Positions 10,663-19,155 of a DNA stretch of 47,245 nucleotides are shown piece after piece. Within the stretch, counting starts at the first letter, position 1. Each line of letters begins with the position of its first letter. The DNA comes from Gaiellales bacterium (GTDB taxonomy: Bacteria; Actinomycetota; Thermoleophilia; Gaiellales; JAICJC01), in contig DASUHM010000050.1 in assembly GCA_036273515.1 (NCBI GenBank), forward strand, positions 1-47,245. Direction: 5' to 3'. The notes under the pieces are model-generated. The model was given only the letters and a program-made list of their open reading frames with translations, did no database searches and was not told where the DNA came from. Made by a program: the position numbers and the translations under genes.

Positions 10663-10684
10663 GGGACGTCCCCCGGAAGGGGGG
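10663..10684. other. palindromic and hairpin-forming stretch in intergenic DNA
   Basis: The palindrome GGGACGTCCC (10663-10672) overlaps a hairpin TCCCCCGGAAGGGGGG (10669-10684), a C5/G5 stem closed by a GGAA tetraloop of GNRA type. It lies between the start codons of the divergent 54-residue gene and thpR. It could be an operator, an attenuator or structural noise. No U-tract follows on either strand, so it is not a classical terminator. Confidence 0.3.
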
Positions 10685-10756
10685 TACGGGCTCCCCGCCT
10701 TAGAGCAGATCGGAGGCCGGAGCGCCCGGCGCGCGCCCGCTACGCTCGGCAGCACC

Positions 10757-11314
10757 GTGCGCCTGTTCGTCGCCGCCATCCCACCGCCGGGGCTCGCGCA
10801 GCGGCTCGCCGCGGCCGCCGCATCCATCGCCCCGCCGGAGCTGCGAGTGACGCCGGCGGAGAACCTGCACGTGACGATCCACTTCCTCGGCGAGGTGCCG
10901 CCGGACGCCGTCCCGGCGCTCGAGGCCGACCTTGCGGCGGCCGCCGCCCGGCACACCCCGACCGAGCTCACGCTCGACGCGATCAGGCCCGGCCCGCCCG
11001 GGCGGCCGCGGATGCTGTGGGCGACGGCGGAGGCAACGCCCGGCTATACGGCGATCGTGAACGACGCGGCGGCTGCGACCGCTCCCCACGCCCCGGACGC
11101 GCGGCCCGCGCGTCCGGGCACGCCCCACCTCACGCTCGCGCGTCTACGCGGCCGCGCCGACCTGCGGCGCTGGCCCGATCGCCAGCCGCTCGACGACGCG
11201 GCCTTCCCGCTCGCCCAGCTCGCCCTCGTGCACTCGACGCTCGGGAAGCACGGCGCCACCTACACCCCGCTTGCGACGCTCCCGCTCGGCGGTCAGTCCG
11301 CCGGACGCCGGTAG
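10757..11314 (+). CDS. thpR: RNA 2',3'-cyclic phosphodiesterase (2'-5' RNA ligase family)
   Basis: A 185-residue protein of the 2H phosphoesterase superfamily. Both catalytic HxTx motifs are present: HVTI at residue 38 (ENLHVTIHFLGEV) and HLTL at residue 124 (GTPHLTLARL). The N-terminal RLFVAAIPP and the length are typical of ThpR/LigT, which opens 2',3'-cyclic phosphates on RNA to 2'-phosphates and can join 2'-5' ends in vitro. The start is GTG 10757; the open frame upstream (10661) adds non-homologous residues. TACGCT (10741-10746) lies 10 bases before the GTG, a possible -10 box for a near-leaderless message. The 3' end overlaps the convergent methyltransferase gene by 22 bases. Confidence 0.9.
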   Translation: MRLFVAAIPPPGLAQRLAAAAASIAPPELRVTPAENLHVTIHFLGEVPPDAVPALEADLAAAAARHTPTELTLDAIRPGPPGRPRMLWATAEATPGYTAIVNDAAAATAPHAPDARPARPGTPHLTLARLRGRADLRRWPDRQPLDDAAFPLAQLALVHSTLGKHGATYTPLATLPLGGQSAGRR

Positions 11315-11970
11315 CGCGCCCGCCAGACGCGCACCTCGAACTCGGGCGCGCCGATCATCTGCCGCACCCGCCCCGCCGCCGGCTCGGTCGTCCCGGCGAC
11401 GGCCAGCCACCGGTCGACCCGCGAGGTCCGCAGCCACGTCTCCTCGGAATCGAGGTGCATGCCGGCGGCCTGCAGCGGCCCGCGCGTGTCGCCCGGCGAG
11501 ATCAGCCGCCCGTGTTCGGGATCGCGCAGCCGCTCGATCTCCTCCCAACGGCGGGCCCGGCGCGGGTCGGGGTCGGCCACCATGTCCTCCAGCACGAGCC
11601 GCCCGCCGGGCCCGAGCACCCGCGCCATCTCGTCGAGCGCCCGCGCCGGCCGGGCGATGTGGTGCAGCGAGTTGACGCACGTCACCAGGTCAAATGACGC
11701 ATCCGCGAACGGCAATTGCTCCGCCCGCCCGACCACCGTCTCGATGCCCTCCGGCGCATGGTCGAGCAGCGCCGGCGCGGCGTCGAGCACGGTGACCGAC
11801 CCGACCCGCCCGACCAGCGCGGCCGCCAGCGCTCCCGGGCCGCCGGCGACGTCGAGCACGCGGTCGCCGGCCTTCGGCTCGCACCAGGCCACGAACGCCG
11901 TCCAGTCGCGATTGGCCGCGTGGGCGGCATAGAGGTCGGCGGTGCGGTCGAACCGGTTAGCCCCGGACAA
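11293..11970 (-). CDS. SAM-dependent methyltransferase, class I (Methyltransf_11)
   Basis: A 225-residue Rossmann-fold methyltransferase. Motif I is VLDVAGGPGALA (residues 39-50), the acidic ribose-binding position follows in VTVLDAAP, and EQLPFADASFDLVTCVNSLHHI is motif II/III of UbiE-like enzymes. Substrate specificity cannot be inferred; the sequence is close to generic ubiquinone/menaquinone-methyltransferase-like proteins. It is the last gene of the minus-strand acpS-nnr-alr-cca operon, its ATG overlapping the cca stop by 14 bases. The EQLPFADASFD codons contain a degenerate CAATTG element (11691-11718). Confidence 0.88.
   Translation of the reverse strand: MSGANRFDRTADLYAAHAANRDWTAFVAWCEPKAGDRVLDVAGGPGALAAALVGRVGSVTVLDAAPALLDHAPEGIETVVGRAEQLPFADASFDLVTCVNSLHHIARPARALDEMARVLGPGGRLVLEDMVADPDPRRARRWEEIERLRDPEHGRLISPGDTRGPLQAAGMHLDSEETWLRTSRVDRWLAVAGTTEPAAGRVRQMIGAPEFEVRVWRARYRRPAD
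11691..11718. repeat. dyad element E2: degenerate paired CAATTGNCRY half-sites
   Basis: The left half-site is CAAATGACGC (one mismatch to CAATTGNCRY). The right half-site read on the minus strand is CAATTGCCGT, and the spacer is 8 bases. It is inside the methyltransferase gene, where it supplies CAA, TTG, TCA and TTT codons in an otherwise G/C-ending gene. It fits the same consensus and spacing as E1, E3 and E4. Confidence 0.45.
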
Positions 11971-13327
11971 GCGCGATCGCCTCCTCCCGCGTTGTCACCG
12001 TGCCGGCCGCCTGCTCCTCGGCCAGGAGGGCGACGAGCTCGCCGATCCGCGGCCCGCTCGCGCCGGCGATCTGCGCGATCTCGTCACCGCGCAGGAGCGG
12101 CTCGCGCTCCTCGGACTCGAGCTCGCCCAGCAGGTGGATCAGCTCGACCGCCGCCTGCGAGTGGGCGCGCACGTACGCCTGCCGGGCCCGGACGCCGCGC
12201 GTCGCCAGACGGTCGGCCAGCGAGAGCACGATGCTCTCGTACGCGTACGGCGCGGTCGCCTGCAGGTACCGGTAGGCCGTGCGCCGGTCGAACGGACGCT
12301 CGCGGACGAGGAACCCGAGCCGAAGGTGCTCGGCGACCAGCACCCGGCAGAAGCGGATGAGCGCGTGCGACGCCCGCCATCGCTCGAGCACGTGCTCGGC
12401 CGTGTCGGCGCCGAACCGGTCGTGGCCCATGAAGCCGACCCGGCCCTCGTCCGAGACCGTCCGCGTGGCCGGCTTCTCGATGTCGTGGAAGAGGGCCGCG
12501 AGGCGCAGGCCGGTGTGGCCGGTGAAGTCGTTCCCGACCTCGGCGTCGAGCGCCGCCTCGACGGGCCCGGCCGCATCCCGCAGGTAATGCTCGACGTTCG
12601 CCGAGACGTCGGCGGCCGCGTCGAGCACCTTCAGCGTGTGCTCGAAGACGTCCAGGTGGTGGAACGGGCTCTGGCCCACGCCGCGCATCGCGACGGCCTC
12701 GGGCAGGACGACGTCGAGCACGCCGAGGCGGTCGAGCAGCCGGATGCCCTCCTCGGGATGATCGGGCTCGAGCAGCCGCCGGATCTCGGTGAGCACCCGC
12801 TCGCCGCTCGGCCGGACGGCCAGGTGGGCGTCGCGGCGGGCGAGCCGCTCGGCCTCGGGGTCGACCGTGAAGCCGAGCTCGTGCGCCAGCCGGGCCAGGC
12901 GCAGCAGCCGCAGCGGATCGTCGGCGAAGACCTGCTCGGACACCGCCCGCAGCCGGCCCGCCTCGAGGTCGGCCCGGCCGCCGTGCGGGTCGAGCACCTC
13001 GCCGCCCGCGAGCGGCACCGCCATCGCGTTGATCGTGAAGTCGCGCCGGCCGAGGTCGGCGGTGACCGGGCCGTGGCTGCGGCTGATGTCGACCGTGTGG
13101 CCGTCGCGGACGACCCGCCAGGCGCCGTGGCGGTCGGACAGCGGGAACGGCGCGCCGCCGGCCGCGCGGGCCAGCCCGCGCGCCGCCGCGGCCGGGTCGT
13201 CGGCGACCACGAGGTCGACGTCGACGACGTCGCGGCCCAGCATGAGGTCGCGGACGCTGCCGCCGACCAGCCATGCGTCGGGCACGGGCGCGAGCGCCCG
13301 TACGGCCTCAAGGCCCGGCAACGACAT
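11957..13327 (-). CDS. cca: CCA tRNA nucleotidyltransferase (PcnB/Cca class II with HD domain)
   Basis: A 456-residue enzyme adding or repairing the 3' CCA of tRNA. The nucleotidyltransferase head has GGSVRD (residues 22-27) and the metal-binding DxD at D36/D38 (DVDLVV). RRDFTINAMA and the helix ADDPLRLLRLARLAHEL follow. An HD domain (LAALFHDIEKPATR) with further metal ligands lies in the C-terminal half, as in actinobacterial Cca proteins. Poly(A) polymerase is the alternative, since the two families share this architecture. The ATG at 13327 overlaps the end of alr by 20 bases, and the 3' end overlaps the methyltransferase start by 14, so translation is probably coupled. Confidence 0.92.
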   Translation of the reverse strand: MSLPGLEAVRALAPVPDAWLVGGSVRDLMLGRDVVDVDLVVADDPAAAARGLARAAGGAPFPLSDRHGAWRVVRDGHTVDISRSHGPVTADLGRRDFTINAMAVPLAGGEVLDPHGGRADLEAGRLRAVSEQVFADDPLRLLRLARLAHELGFTVDPEAERLARRDAHLAVRPSGERVLTEIRRLLEPDHPEEGIRLLDRLGVLDVVLPEAVAMRGVGQSPFHHLDVFEHTLKVLDAAADVSANVEHYLRDAAGPVEAALDAEVGNDFTGHTGLRLAALFHDIEKPATRTVSDEGRVGFMGHDRFGADTAEHVLERWRASHALIRFCRVLVAEHLRLGFLVRERPFDRRTAYRYLQATAPYAYESIVLSLADRLATRGVRARQAYVRAHSQAAVELIHLLGELESEEREPLLRGDEIAQIAGASGPRIGELVALLAEEQAAGTVTTREEAIALVRG

Positions 13328-14407
13328 GCTCCACCCGCCGTGGCCGCGGCGCCAGCGACGTCACGATCTCGTAGTTGATCGTCCCGGCCAGCCGGGCCCA
13401 CTCCTCCGCCAGGATGCGCTCGTCGCCGTCGCGGCCGATGAGCGTCACGGCGTCTCCCGGCTCAACATCGCAATTGGCGCCGATCACGAATGTCAATTGA
13501 TCCATGCTCACCGTGGCCGCAACCCTCCGGCGACGGCCGCCCACCAGCACGTCGGCCTGTGCCGAGAGGGCGCGGGGCACGCCGTCTGCGTAGCCGGCCG
13601 GGGCGAGCCCGACCCAGGTCGGCTCGGAGGCGACGAAGCGACGCCCGTAGCCGGAGCTCTCGCCGGGCTGGAGCAGCTTGACGGCCGCAACGTGGGTCTC
13701 CATCCGCAGCGCCGGCGCGATCCCGTCGGCGTCGGGGTCGCCCGCGAACGGCGAGAGGCCGTACATCGCGATCCCGCAGCGGACGGCGTCGAAGCGGGCC
13801 TCGGGGAAGCGCAGCGTCGCCGCGCTGTTGGCGAGATGGCGCGGACACGGCGGGAACCGCCCCGCCACCTCGGCGAACCGCTCCACCTGCGTGTGGGTGA
13901 ACTCCGCGTCCGTGTCGGCGACGGCCAGGTGGCTCATCAGGCCGGCCGGCCGAAGGCCGCCGTCGGAATCGAGCTGGTCGGCGACGCGCAGCGCCTCGGC
14001 GGGCGACATCCCCCACCGGCCCATGCCGGTATCGACCTTCACGTGCACGCCAAGTGGCGCACGCGCGCCGGCCTGCAGGCGCGCGAACCCCTCGACCGAC
14101 GAGACCGCCACGTCGACGCCCGACACATGCGCCTCCTCGCCAGGGGCGAGCGGCCCCATGACGAGCACCGGCACCTCGCCCAGCTCCTCGCGCAGCCCCC
14201 GCGCCTCCTCCCACGTGGCGACACAGAGGCGCCGCGCGCCGGCGCGCAGCGCCGCGCGTCCGACCGCCGTGGCGCCGTGGCCGTAGCCGTCGGCCTTCAC
14301 CACCGCCCACACCTCCGCGGGACCAGCCGCGTGGCGCAGGCGGGCGACGTTGTCCTCGACCGCGCCGAGGTCGACGGTGACCGTCGCCCGCGCGCGCTGG
14401 GTGCCGA

Positions 14408-14411
<4 letters not shown>
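13308..14411 (-). CDS. alr: alanine racemase
   Basis: A 367-residue PLP enzyme interconverting L- and D-alanine for peptidoglycan. The cofactor lysine is K39 in VVKADGYGHG. The tyrosine in PAGYADGVPR is the opposite catalytic base. Other family blocks are HVKVDTGMGRWG, ANSAATL and CGIAMYGLSP. The start is GTG 14411: it gives the standard length and places the initiation codon in a GTGA overlap with the stop of nnr, a sign of translational coupling. The open frame continues upstream but is antisense-like there. A paired CAATTG element sits at 13471-13499 within the MDQLTFVIGANCD codons near the C-terminus. Confidence 0.95.
13471..13499. repeat. dyad element E3: paired CAATTGNCRY half-sites
   Basis: CAATTGGCGC on the plus strand faces CAATTGACAT on the minus strand, with a 9-base spacer, total 29 bases. 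It lies inside alr and uses CAA, TTG, ACA, AAT and TGC codons. Read on the minus strand it matches element E4 along its first ten and last eight bases (GCCAATTG), an agreement beyond the hexamers alone. Confidence 0.6.
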
Positions 14412-15861
<1,450 letters not shown>

Positions 15862-15865
<4 letters not shown>

Positions 15866-16221
15866 GCGTCGCCGACGACGGCCACCGCGGCCGCCATCCC
15901 CTTCGAGTGGGTCATGCTCAGGTCGATCGCGCCCGCCTTCACCCGCTGCGCCCACGCGGCGGTGCGCCCGGACAGGCTCACGCCGGGCTTGGGCCGGCCG
16001 GCGATCTCGATCTCACGCCAGGTGAACGGCACCCCGAACCCGAGCGCCTTGCCGACCGCCTCCTTGCCCGCGAAGCGGGCGGCGAAGTGCTGCGCCGGGT
16101 TCGCGCGCGAGAGGCAGTAGTCGCGCTCGATCTGGGTGAACACGCGCTCGACGAAGCGCGGGTGCCGCTCGAGCGCACGGGCCACGCGGTCGATCTCGAT
16201 GAGGTCGATCCCAACCCGCAT
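15862..16221 (-). CDS. acpS: holo-[acyl-carrier-protein] synthase
   Basis: A 119-residue phosphopantetheinyl transferase that moves 4'-phosphopantetheine from CoA to acyl carrier protein. The Mg-binding aspartate is D6 in GIDLIEIDRV and the second acidic ligand is E54 in FAGKEAVGKALG. The C-terminal LSMTHSKGMAAAVAVV is also standard. It leads the minus-strand operon. Exactly 6 bases before its ATG lies TAGTAT (16233-16228, minus strand), which suggests a leaderless message and overlaps the promoter of the divergent MBL-fold gene. Confidence 0.95.
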
Positions 16222-16227
16222 CGGGCC

Positions 16228-16237
16228 ATACTATGCT
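16228..16237. promoter_or_regulatory. putative overlapping divergent leaderless promoters
   Basis: Within ten bases the minus strand reads TAGTAT (16233-16228), six bases before the acpS ATG. The plus strand reads TATGCT (16232-16237), six bases before the ATG of the MBL-fold gene at 16244. A -10 box ending 6 bases before the start codon is what a message beginning at its own ATG would need in actinobacteria. The only 22 bases between the two genes leave no room for ribosome-binding sites. This is an inference from spacing; transcription starts are not known. Confidence 0.5.
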
Positions 16238-16243
16238 AGGGCG

Positions 16244-17065
16244 ATGCCAAGGGCGATCCCGCTGACGGGCACGGCGACGTGGTGGCCCAGCACCCTCTAC
16301 CAGACGACGACGCTCGAGCTGCGGCGGGCGGGCGAGCGGCTCCTGGTCGACCCCGGAATCTCGCCGTGGGAGATCGAGGAGGTCGTCGGCGCGTCGGCCA
16401 TGCCGGTCACGCAGGTGCTGGTGACGCACTCCGACTGGGATCACGTGATGGCCCTCGGGGTCCTCTCCGACGTGCAGGTCACGGCCAGCTCGGCGGCGGC
16501 CGAGCGCATCCGCTCGGGCGTTGCCCGCCAGGAGATCGAGCGCGAGACCGCCGAGTTCCTGATCGGCCACCGCTCGATCGACCGGCTGCGCGTCGATCAG
16601 GAGGTCGACCCGCCGGCCGAGGTGCGCATGGGGCCGTGGCGCGGCGTCTGCCGGGCCGCGCCCGGGCACACCGACGACGGCATGATCGTGTCACTTCCCG
16701 ACGAGCACCTGCTCGTCGTCGGCGACTACCTCTCGGCGCTCGAGATCCCGGGCGTCTACGACTCGGTGGCCGCCTACCGGACGACGCTGCAGGAGCTCGC
16801 GGGCGTGATCGAGCGCGAGCGGCCGCTGTACGTGGTCGTCGGCCACGGCAAGCCGCACACGAGCGACGAGGCGCTTCGCATCGCCGAGGAGGATCTGACC
16901 TACCTCGAGGCCGTGCTGGCGCACGCCGAGGCGGGCCACCCGGCGGAGGATGCCGGGCAGATCTCGTTCCCGCAGCGGTCGGCCGGGACGGCGGATCGCA
17001 CCATGCACGCGGCCAACGTCGCCCGCGCATGCGAGGCGGCCGGTGCCGCCGTCGCTCAAGGTTGA
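16244..17065 (+). CDS. metallo-beta-lactamase fold hydrolase
   Basis: A 273-residue MBL-fold protein. THSDWDHV is the THxHxDH-type metal motif with the first histidine position replaced by serine-aspartate spacing (TH-S-D-WDH). Other ligands appear in APGHTDDGMIV, GDYLSAL and VVGHGKPH. Because the canonical HxHxDH is altered (H-S-D-W-D-H), metal occupancy may be unusual. The substrate is unknown. The ATG at 16244 lies 6 bases after a TATGCT box and gives a normal N-terminus (GTATWWPSTLYQTTTLEL); the frame further upstream runs antisense to acpS. No Shine-Dalgarno site precedes it. Confidence 0.85.
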   Translation: MPRAIPLTGTATWWPSTLYQTTTLELRRAGERLLVDPGISPWEIEEVVGASAMPVTQVLVTHSDWDHVMALGVLSDVQVTASSAAAERIRSGVARQEIERETAEFLIGHRSIDRLRVDQEVDPPAEVRMGPWRGVCRAAPGHTDDGMIVSLPDEHLLVVGDYLSALEIPGVYDSVAAYRTTLQELAGVIERERPLYVVVGHGKPHTSDEALRIAEEDLTYLEAVLAHAEAGHPAEDAGQISFPQRSAGTADRTMHAANVARACEAAGAAVAQG

Positions 17066-17095
17066 GCGAGCGCCAGACCTGCCGATAACGAGGGC

Positions 17096-17404
17096 ATGGC
17101 CCGAACGCTCCGCGCGCTGCTGGACGTGCGCCACCACCCGCTGGGACCGCGGGTGTACGTGGTCGGCTTTCGCGTGCACGAGTGCTGGGCCGGGCTCGTC
17201 GCGACGCTCGTCGTCGCCGCCGGCTGGGTGGCCGACCGCTCCGGCCCCATCGTCCTCGACGCCGCCATCCTGCTGGTCGCCGCCTGGATGATGCTGAAGG
17301 ACTGGCCCGACTTCTTCCCGTCCCGCCGCGACACCTACAGCTGGCGGGTCGGGTTCCACCGGCGCGACGTCGAGGTCGTCCCGGTGCGCCGCGAAGAGAG
17401 CTAG
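17096..17404 (+). CDS. 102-residue hypothetical membrane protein
   Basis: A small protein with a basic, histidine-containing N-terminus (residues 1-30, RTLRALLDVRHHPLGPRVYV), a hydrophobic region of about two helices (residues 30-65, including VATLVVAAGWVA and IVLDAAILLVAAWMMLKDW) and a basic C-terminal tail. GAGG precedes the ATG by only 2 bases. It follows the MBL-fold gene after 30 bases on the same strand and may be co-transcribed. The family is not recognised. Confidence 0.6.
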   Translation: MARTLRALLDVRHHPLGPRVYVVGFRVHECWAGLVATLVVAAGWVADRSGPIVLDAAILLVAAWMMLKDWPDFFPSRRDTYSWRVGFHRRDVEVVPVRREES

Positions 17405-17409
17405 CCAAC

Positions 17410-17446
17410 CACGCAATTGACATCCACGCCGGATGCCAATTGGCGT
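17410..17446. terminator. dyad element E4 as intergenic hairpin, possible bidirectional terminator
   Basis: CAATTGACATCC (17414-17425) and its near-complement GGATGCCAATTG (17431-17442) form a 12-bp stem with one mismatch and a 5-base loop (ACGCC). Flanking CACGC and GCGTG extend it with one bulge. It lies between the convergent stop codons of the 102-residue gene and the VOC gene, so it could end transcription both ways, but no T-tract follows. It is also the most symmetric copy of the paired CAATTGNCRY element and the only one outside a gene. Confidence 0.5.
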
Positions 17447-17460
17447 GATGAGGGCCTGAC

Positions 17461-18030
17461 CTAGGGCGCCTCGGTCAGGAGCTGGTCGAGGTCGAGCTCG
17501 CCGTCGGCATAGGCGGCGTGCCCGTCGCCGTCGCGCGGCCACTGCTCCGGCGGCCGGTCCCACATCAGCTCGAGGTCGTTCCCGTCGGGATCGCTCAGGT
17601 AGATGGCCTCGTGCGTGCCGTGGTCGGTGGCCTGGCGGATCGGCCAGTCGATCTCGCGCAGGCGTCGCAGCGCGTCGGCGAGCGCGGGCCGGGTCGGATA
17701 GCGGATGGCGACATGGTGCAGGCCGGCGACGCCGTCGGGCTGCGGCCCGCCCCCTGCCGACTTCCAGGTGTTGAAGCCGAGGTGGTGGTGATAGCCGCCC
17801 GCCGACACGAACAGGAGGTCGCCGGTCGTGCCCCAGCCCGGGACGTCGCGGGCCTCGGCGGTGACGTCGAAGCCGAGCACGTCGACGTAGAAGTGGCGGA
17901 TGCGGTCGATGTCGGCTGTCCGCAGGTGGACGTGGCCGATGGTGACGCCGGGATCGATCGGCCGCGCGCTCCGCTGCGCCGCGACGATGCTTCCCTGCGG
18001 CCCGTGGCCCTCCTTCGGCGGTGTGCTCAT
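17461..18030 (-). CDS. VOC family protein (glyoxalase/extradiol dioxygenase-like)
   Basis: A 189-residue protein with two vicinal-oxygen-chelate modules. The first starts at GHVHLRTADIDRIRHFYVDVLGF and carries YHHHLGFNTW. The second carries LHHVAIRYP and ends AIYLSDPDGNDLELMWD. The histidines and the final glutamate are the usual metal ligands. The closest recognisable type is CatE/YfiE-like catechol-2,3-dioxygenase or a glyoxalase-related enzyme; the substrate is unknown. ATG 18030 is chosen because AGGGAGGGTGA lies just upstream. TATCAT on the minus strand (18072-18067) is a possible -10 box, giving a short leader with that ribosome site. Confidence 0.85.
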   Translation of the reverse strand: MSTPPKEGHGPQGSIVAAQRSARPIDPGVTIGHVHLRTADIDRIRHFYVDVLGFDVTAEARDVPGWGTTGDLLFVSAGGYHHHLGFNTWKSAGGGPQPDGVAGLHHVAIRYPTRPALADALRRLREIDWPIRQATDHGTHEAIYLSDPDGNDLELMWDRPPEQWPRDGDGHAAYADGELDLDQLLTEAP

Positions 18031-18120
18031 GTGGGTCACCCTCCCTGGGTCCGTGGCGTCCGCGGATGATATGTGTGCGTCCGCGCAAGGCTGAAGAAAC
18101 CGACGCCGCCGGGGTTCTTC

Positions 18121-18714
18121 ATGGCAGTGGTTCAAAACCAGTCGCACCAGGTCACCACCGCAGACCCTGCAGCGCGCGGGCGCCGCCGTCGCCGAGATCG
18201 AGGCCGTCTACCGATCGCGGCTCGACGCGCGTCGGGGAAGACGCAGGCTGTGCAGCTCGTCGATCCCCGGGCCTTCGACCTGAACGCGCTCCGGCGACTC
18301 GACGACAAGATGATGCGCCGGCTCAACATCCTGTACCTGGCTCACAACGCCTCTCATGGCGCCCTTCGCGACCAGATCAGCCAGTTCGACCGGGTCTCAA
18401 CGACGCCGCGGAAGATCGCCCGGATGTTCGGCGGCCGGCCGAGCTCCTACCCAGCGCATCCCGTCGTGGTCGTTCTGCGCGGGCCGTTCGACGTCAAGAT
18501 CCGGCGCCTCGGCTGCACGGCGACGCCGCAGGTCTGCCCGTGGCCGCGCGGCCGGTGGGAGTACCTCGCCTTCGTGCTCGATCCCGACGTCTCCCTCGCC
18601 GGCCACGTGCCACACGGGGCGATTGCCTGGCTCGAGAAGGCGCCCGCCGGCACGGCCTTCCCCGACCTCCACCTCCGGCCGCTGGGCGCGCTGCTCGAGG
18701 CACTCGAGCGGTGA
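18121..18714 (+). CDS. hypothetical protein, possibly frameshift-damaged
   Basis: An open frame of 197 residues with no recognised domain. From about residue 44 (GTG 18250, VQLVDPRAFDLNALRRLDDK) it reads like an ordinary protein, ending WLEKAPAGTAFPDLHLRPLG. Before that, residues 15-40 are arginine-rich and unconvincing, while the +1 frame over 18164-18240 reads TLQRAGAAVAEIEAVYRSRL, which is more protein-like. This suggests a frameshift near 18240 or a true start at GTG 18250 (154 residues). No ribosome site is seen at either start. It lies next to an ABC ATPase pseudogene, so the locus may be decaying. Confidence 0.4.
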   Translation: MAVVQNQSHQVTTADPAARGRRRRRDRGRLPIAARRASGKTQAVQLVDPRAFDLNALRRLDDKMMRRLNILYLAHNASHGALRDQISQFDRVSTTPRKIARMFGGRPSSYPAHPVVVVLRGPFDVKIRRLGCTATPQVCPWPRGRWEYLAFVLDPDVSLAGHVPHGAIAWLEKAPAGTAFPDLHLRPLGALLEALER

Positions 18715-18729
18715 GCTGCGCCGGCCGCC

Positions 18730-19091
18730 GTGGAGATCCGCGACCTGCGCGTCCGCTTCGGCGAGACGACCGCCGTGGACGACGTCGATCTCGAGGTCGG
18801 CGCGGGCGAGGTGTTCGGCCTCCTCGGTCCGAACGGGGCCGGTAAGACAACCACGATCCTCGTGCTGACGACCCTGCTCCCGGCCACGAAGGGCACGGCG
18901 CGCGTGTTCGGCGTCGACGTCGCCCGCCACCCGATGGACGTACGCCGCCTGCTCGGGCGTCGTGGCCGAGATGCTCGAGACGGTGGGCCTCGGACTCGGC
19001 CGACCGGCTCATCTCGACCTACTCCGGCGGGATGATCCGCCGGCTCGAGCTGGCCCAGGCGCTCGTCGACCGGCGGCCGCGTCGCTCCTGC
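18730..19091 (+). pseudogene. ABC transporter ATPase (DrrA-like), degraded
   Basis: A GTG start leads into a normal ABC ATPase N-terminus: EIRDLRVRFGETTAVDDVDL, Walker A GPNGAGKTTT, then FGVDVARHPMDVRRLLG. The frame then breaks near 18957. The +1 frame reads GVVAEMLETVGL, which belongs much later in the family, so an internal deletion of tens of codons is likely. A second shift leads to ADRLISTYSGGMIRRLELAQ, the signature motif region. Sequence resembling Walker B, the D-loop and the C-terminus is missing. The intact homologue would be an ATPase of a daunorubicin-type exporter of about 300 residues. No permease gene is found next to it. Confidence 0.85.
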
Positions 19092-19114
19092 CCGCCTCAC
19101 CCGCGAGATGAAGC

Positions 19115-19144
19115 GGGGCGCCCCGGCCGCACCCGGGGCGCCCC
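19115..19144 (-). terminator. strong GC hairpin downstream of the S53 peptidase gene
   Basis: GGGGCGCCCCGG (19115-19126) and CCGGGGCGCCCC (19133-19144) form a perfect 12-bp stem with a 6-base loop. It starts 11 bases beyond the stop codon of the minus-strand peptidase. There is no T-tract, as is common for GC-rich actinobacterial terminators. It may also insulate the pseudogene region. Confidence 0.6.
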
Positions 19145-19155
19145 CTGCGATCAGC

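Noticed and set aside
18122-18160. tRNA-like 3' end (GGTTCAAAACC followed by CACCA)
   Set aside because: The T-arm has a mismatch, the acceptor strand is too short and no D-arm or anticodon arm is found upstream.
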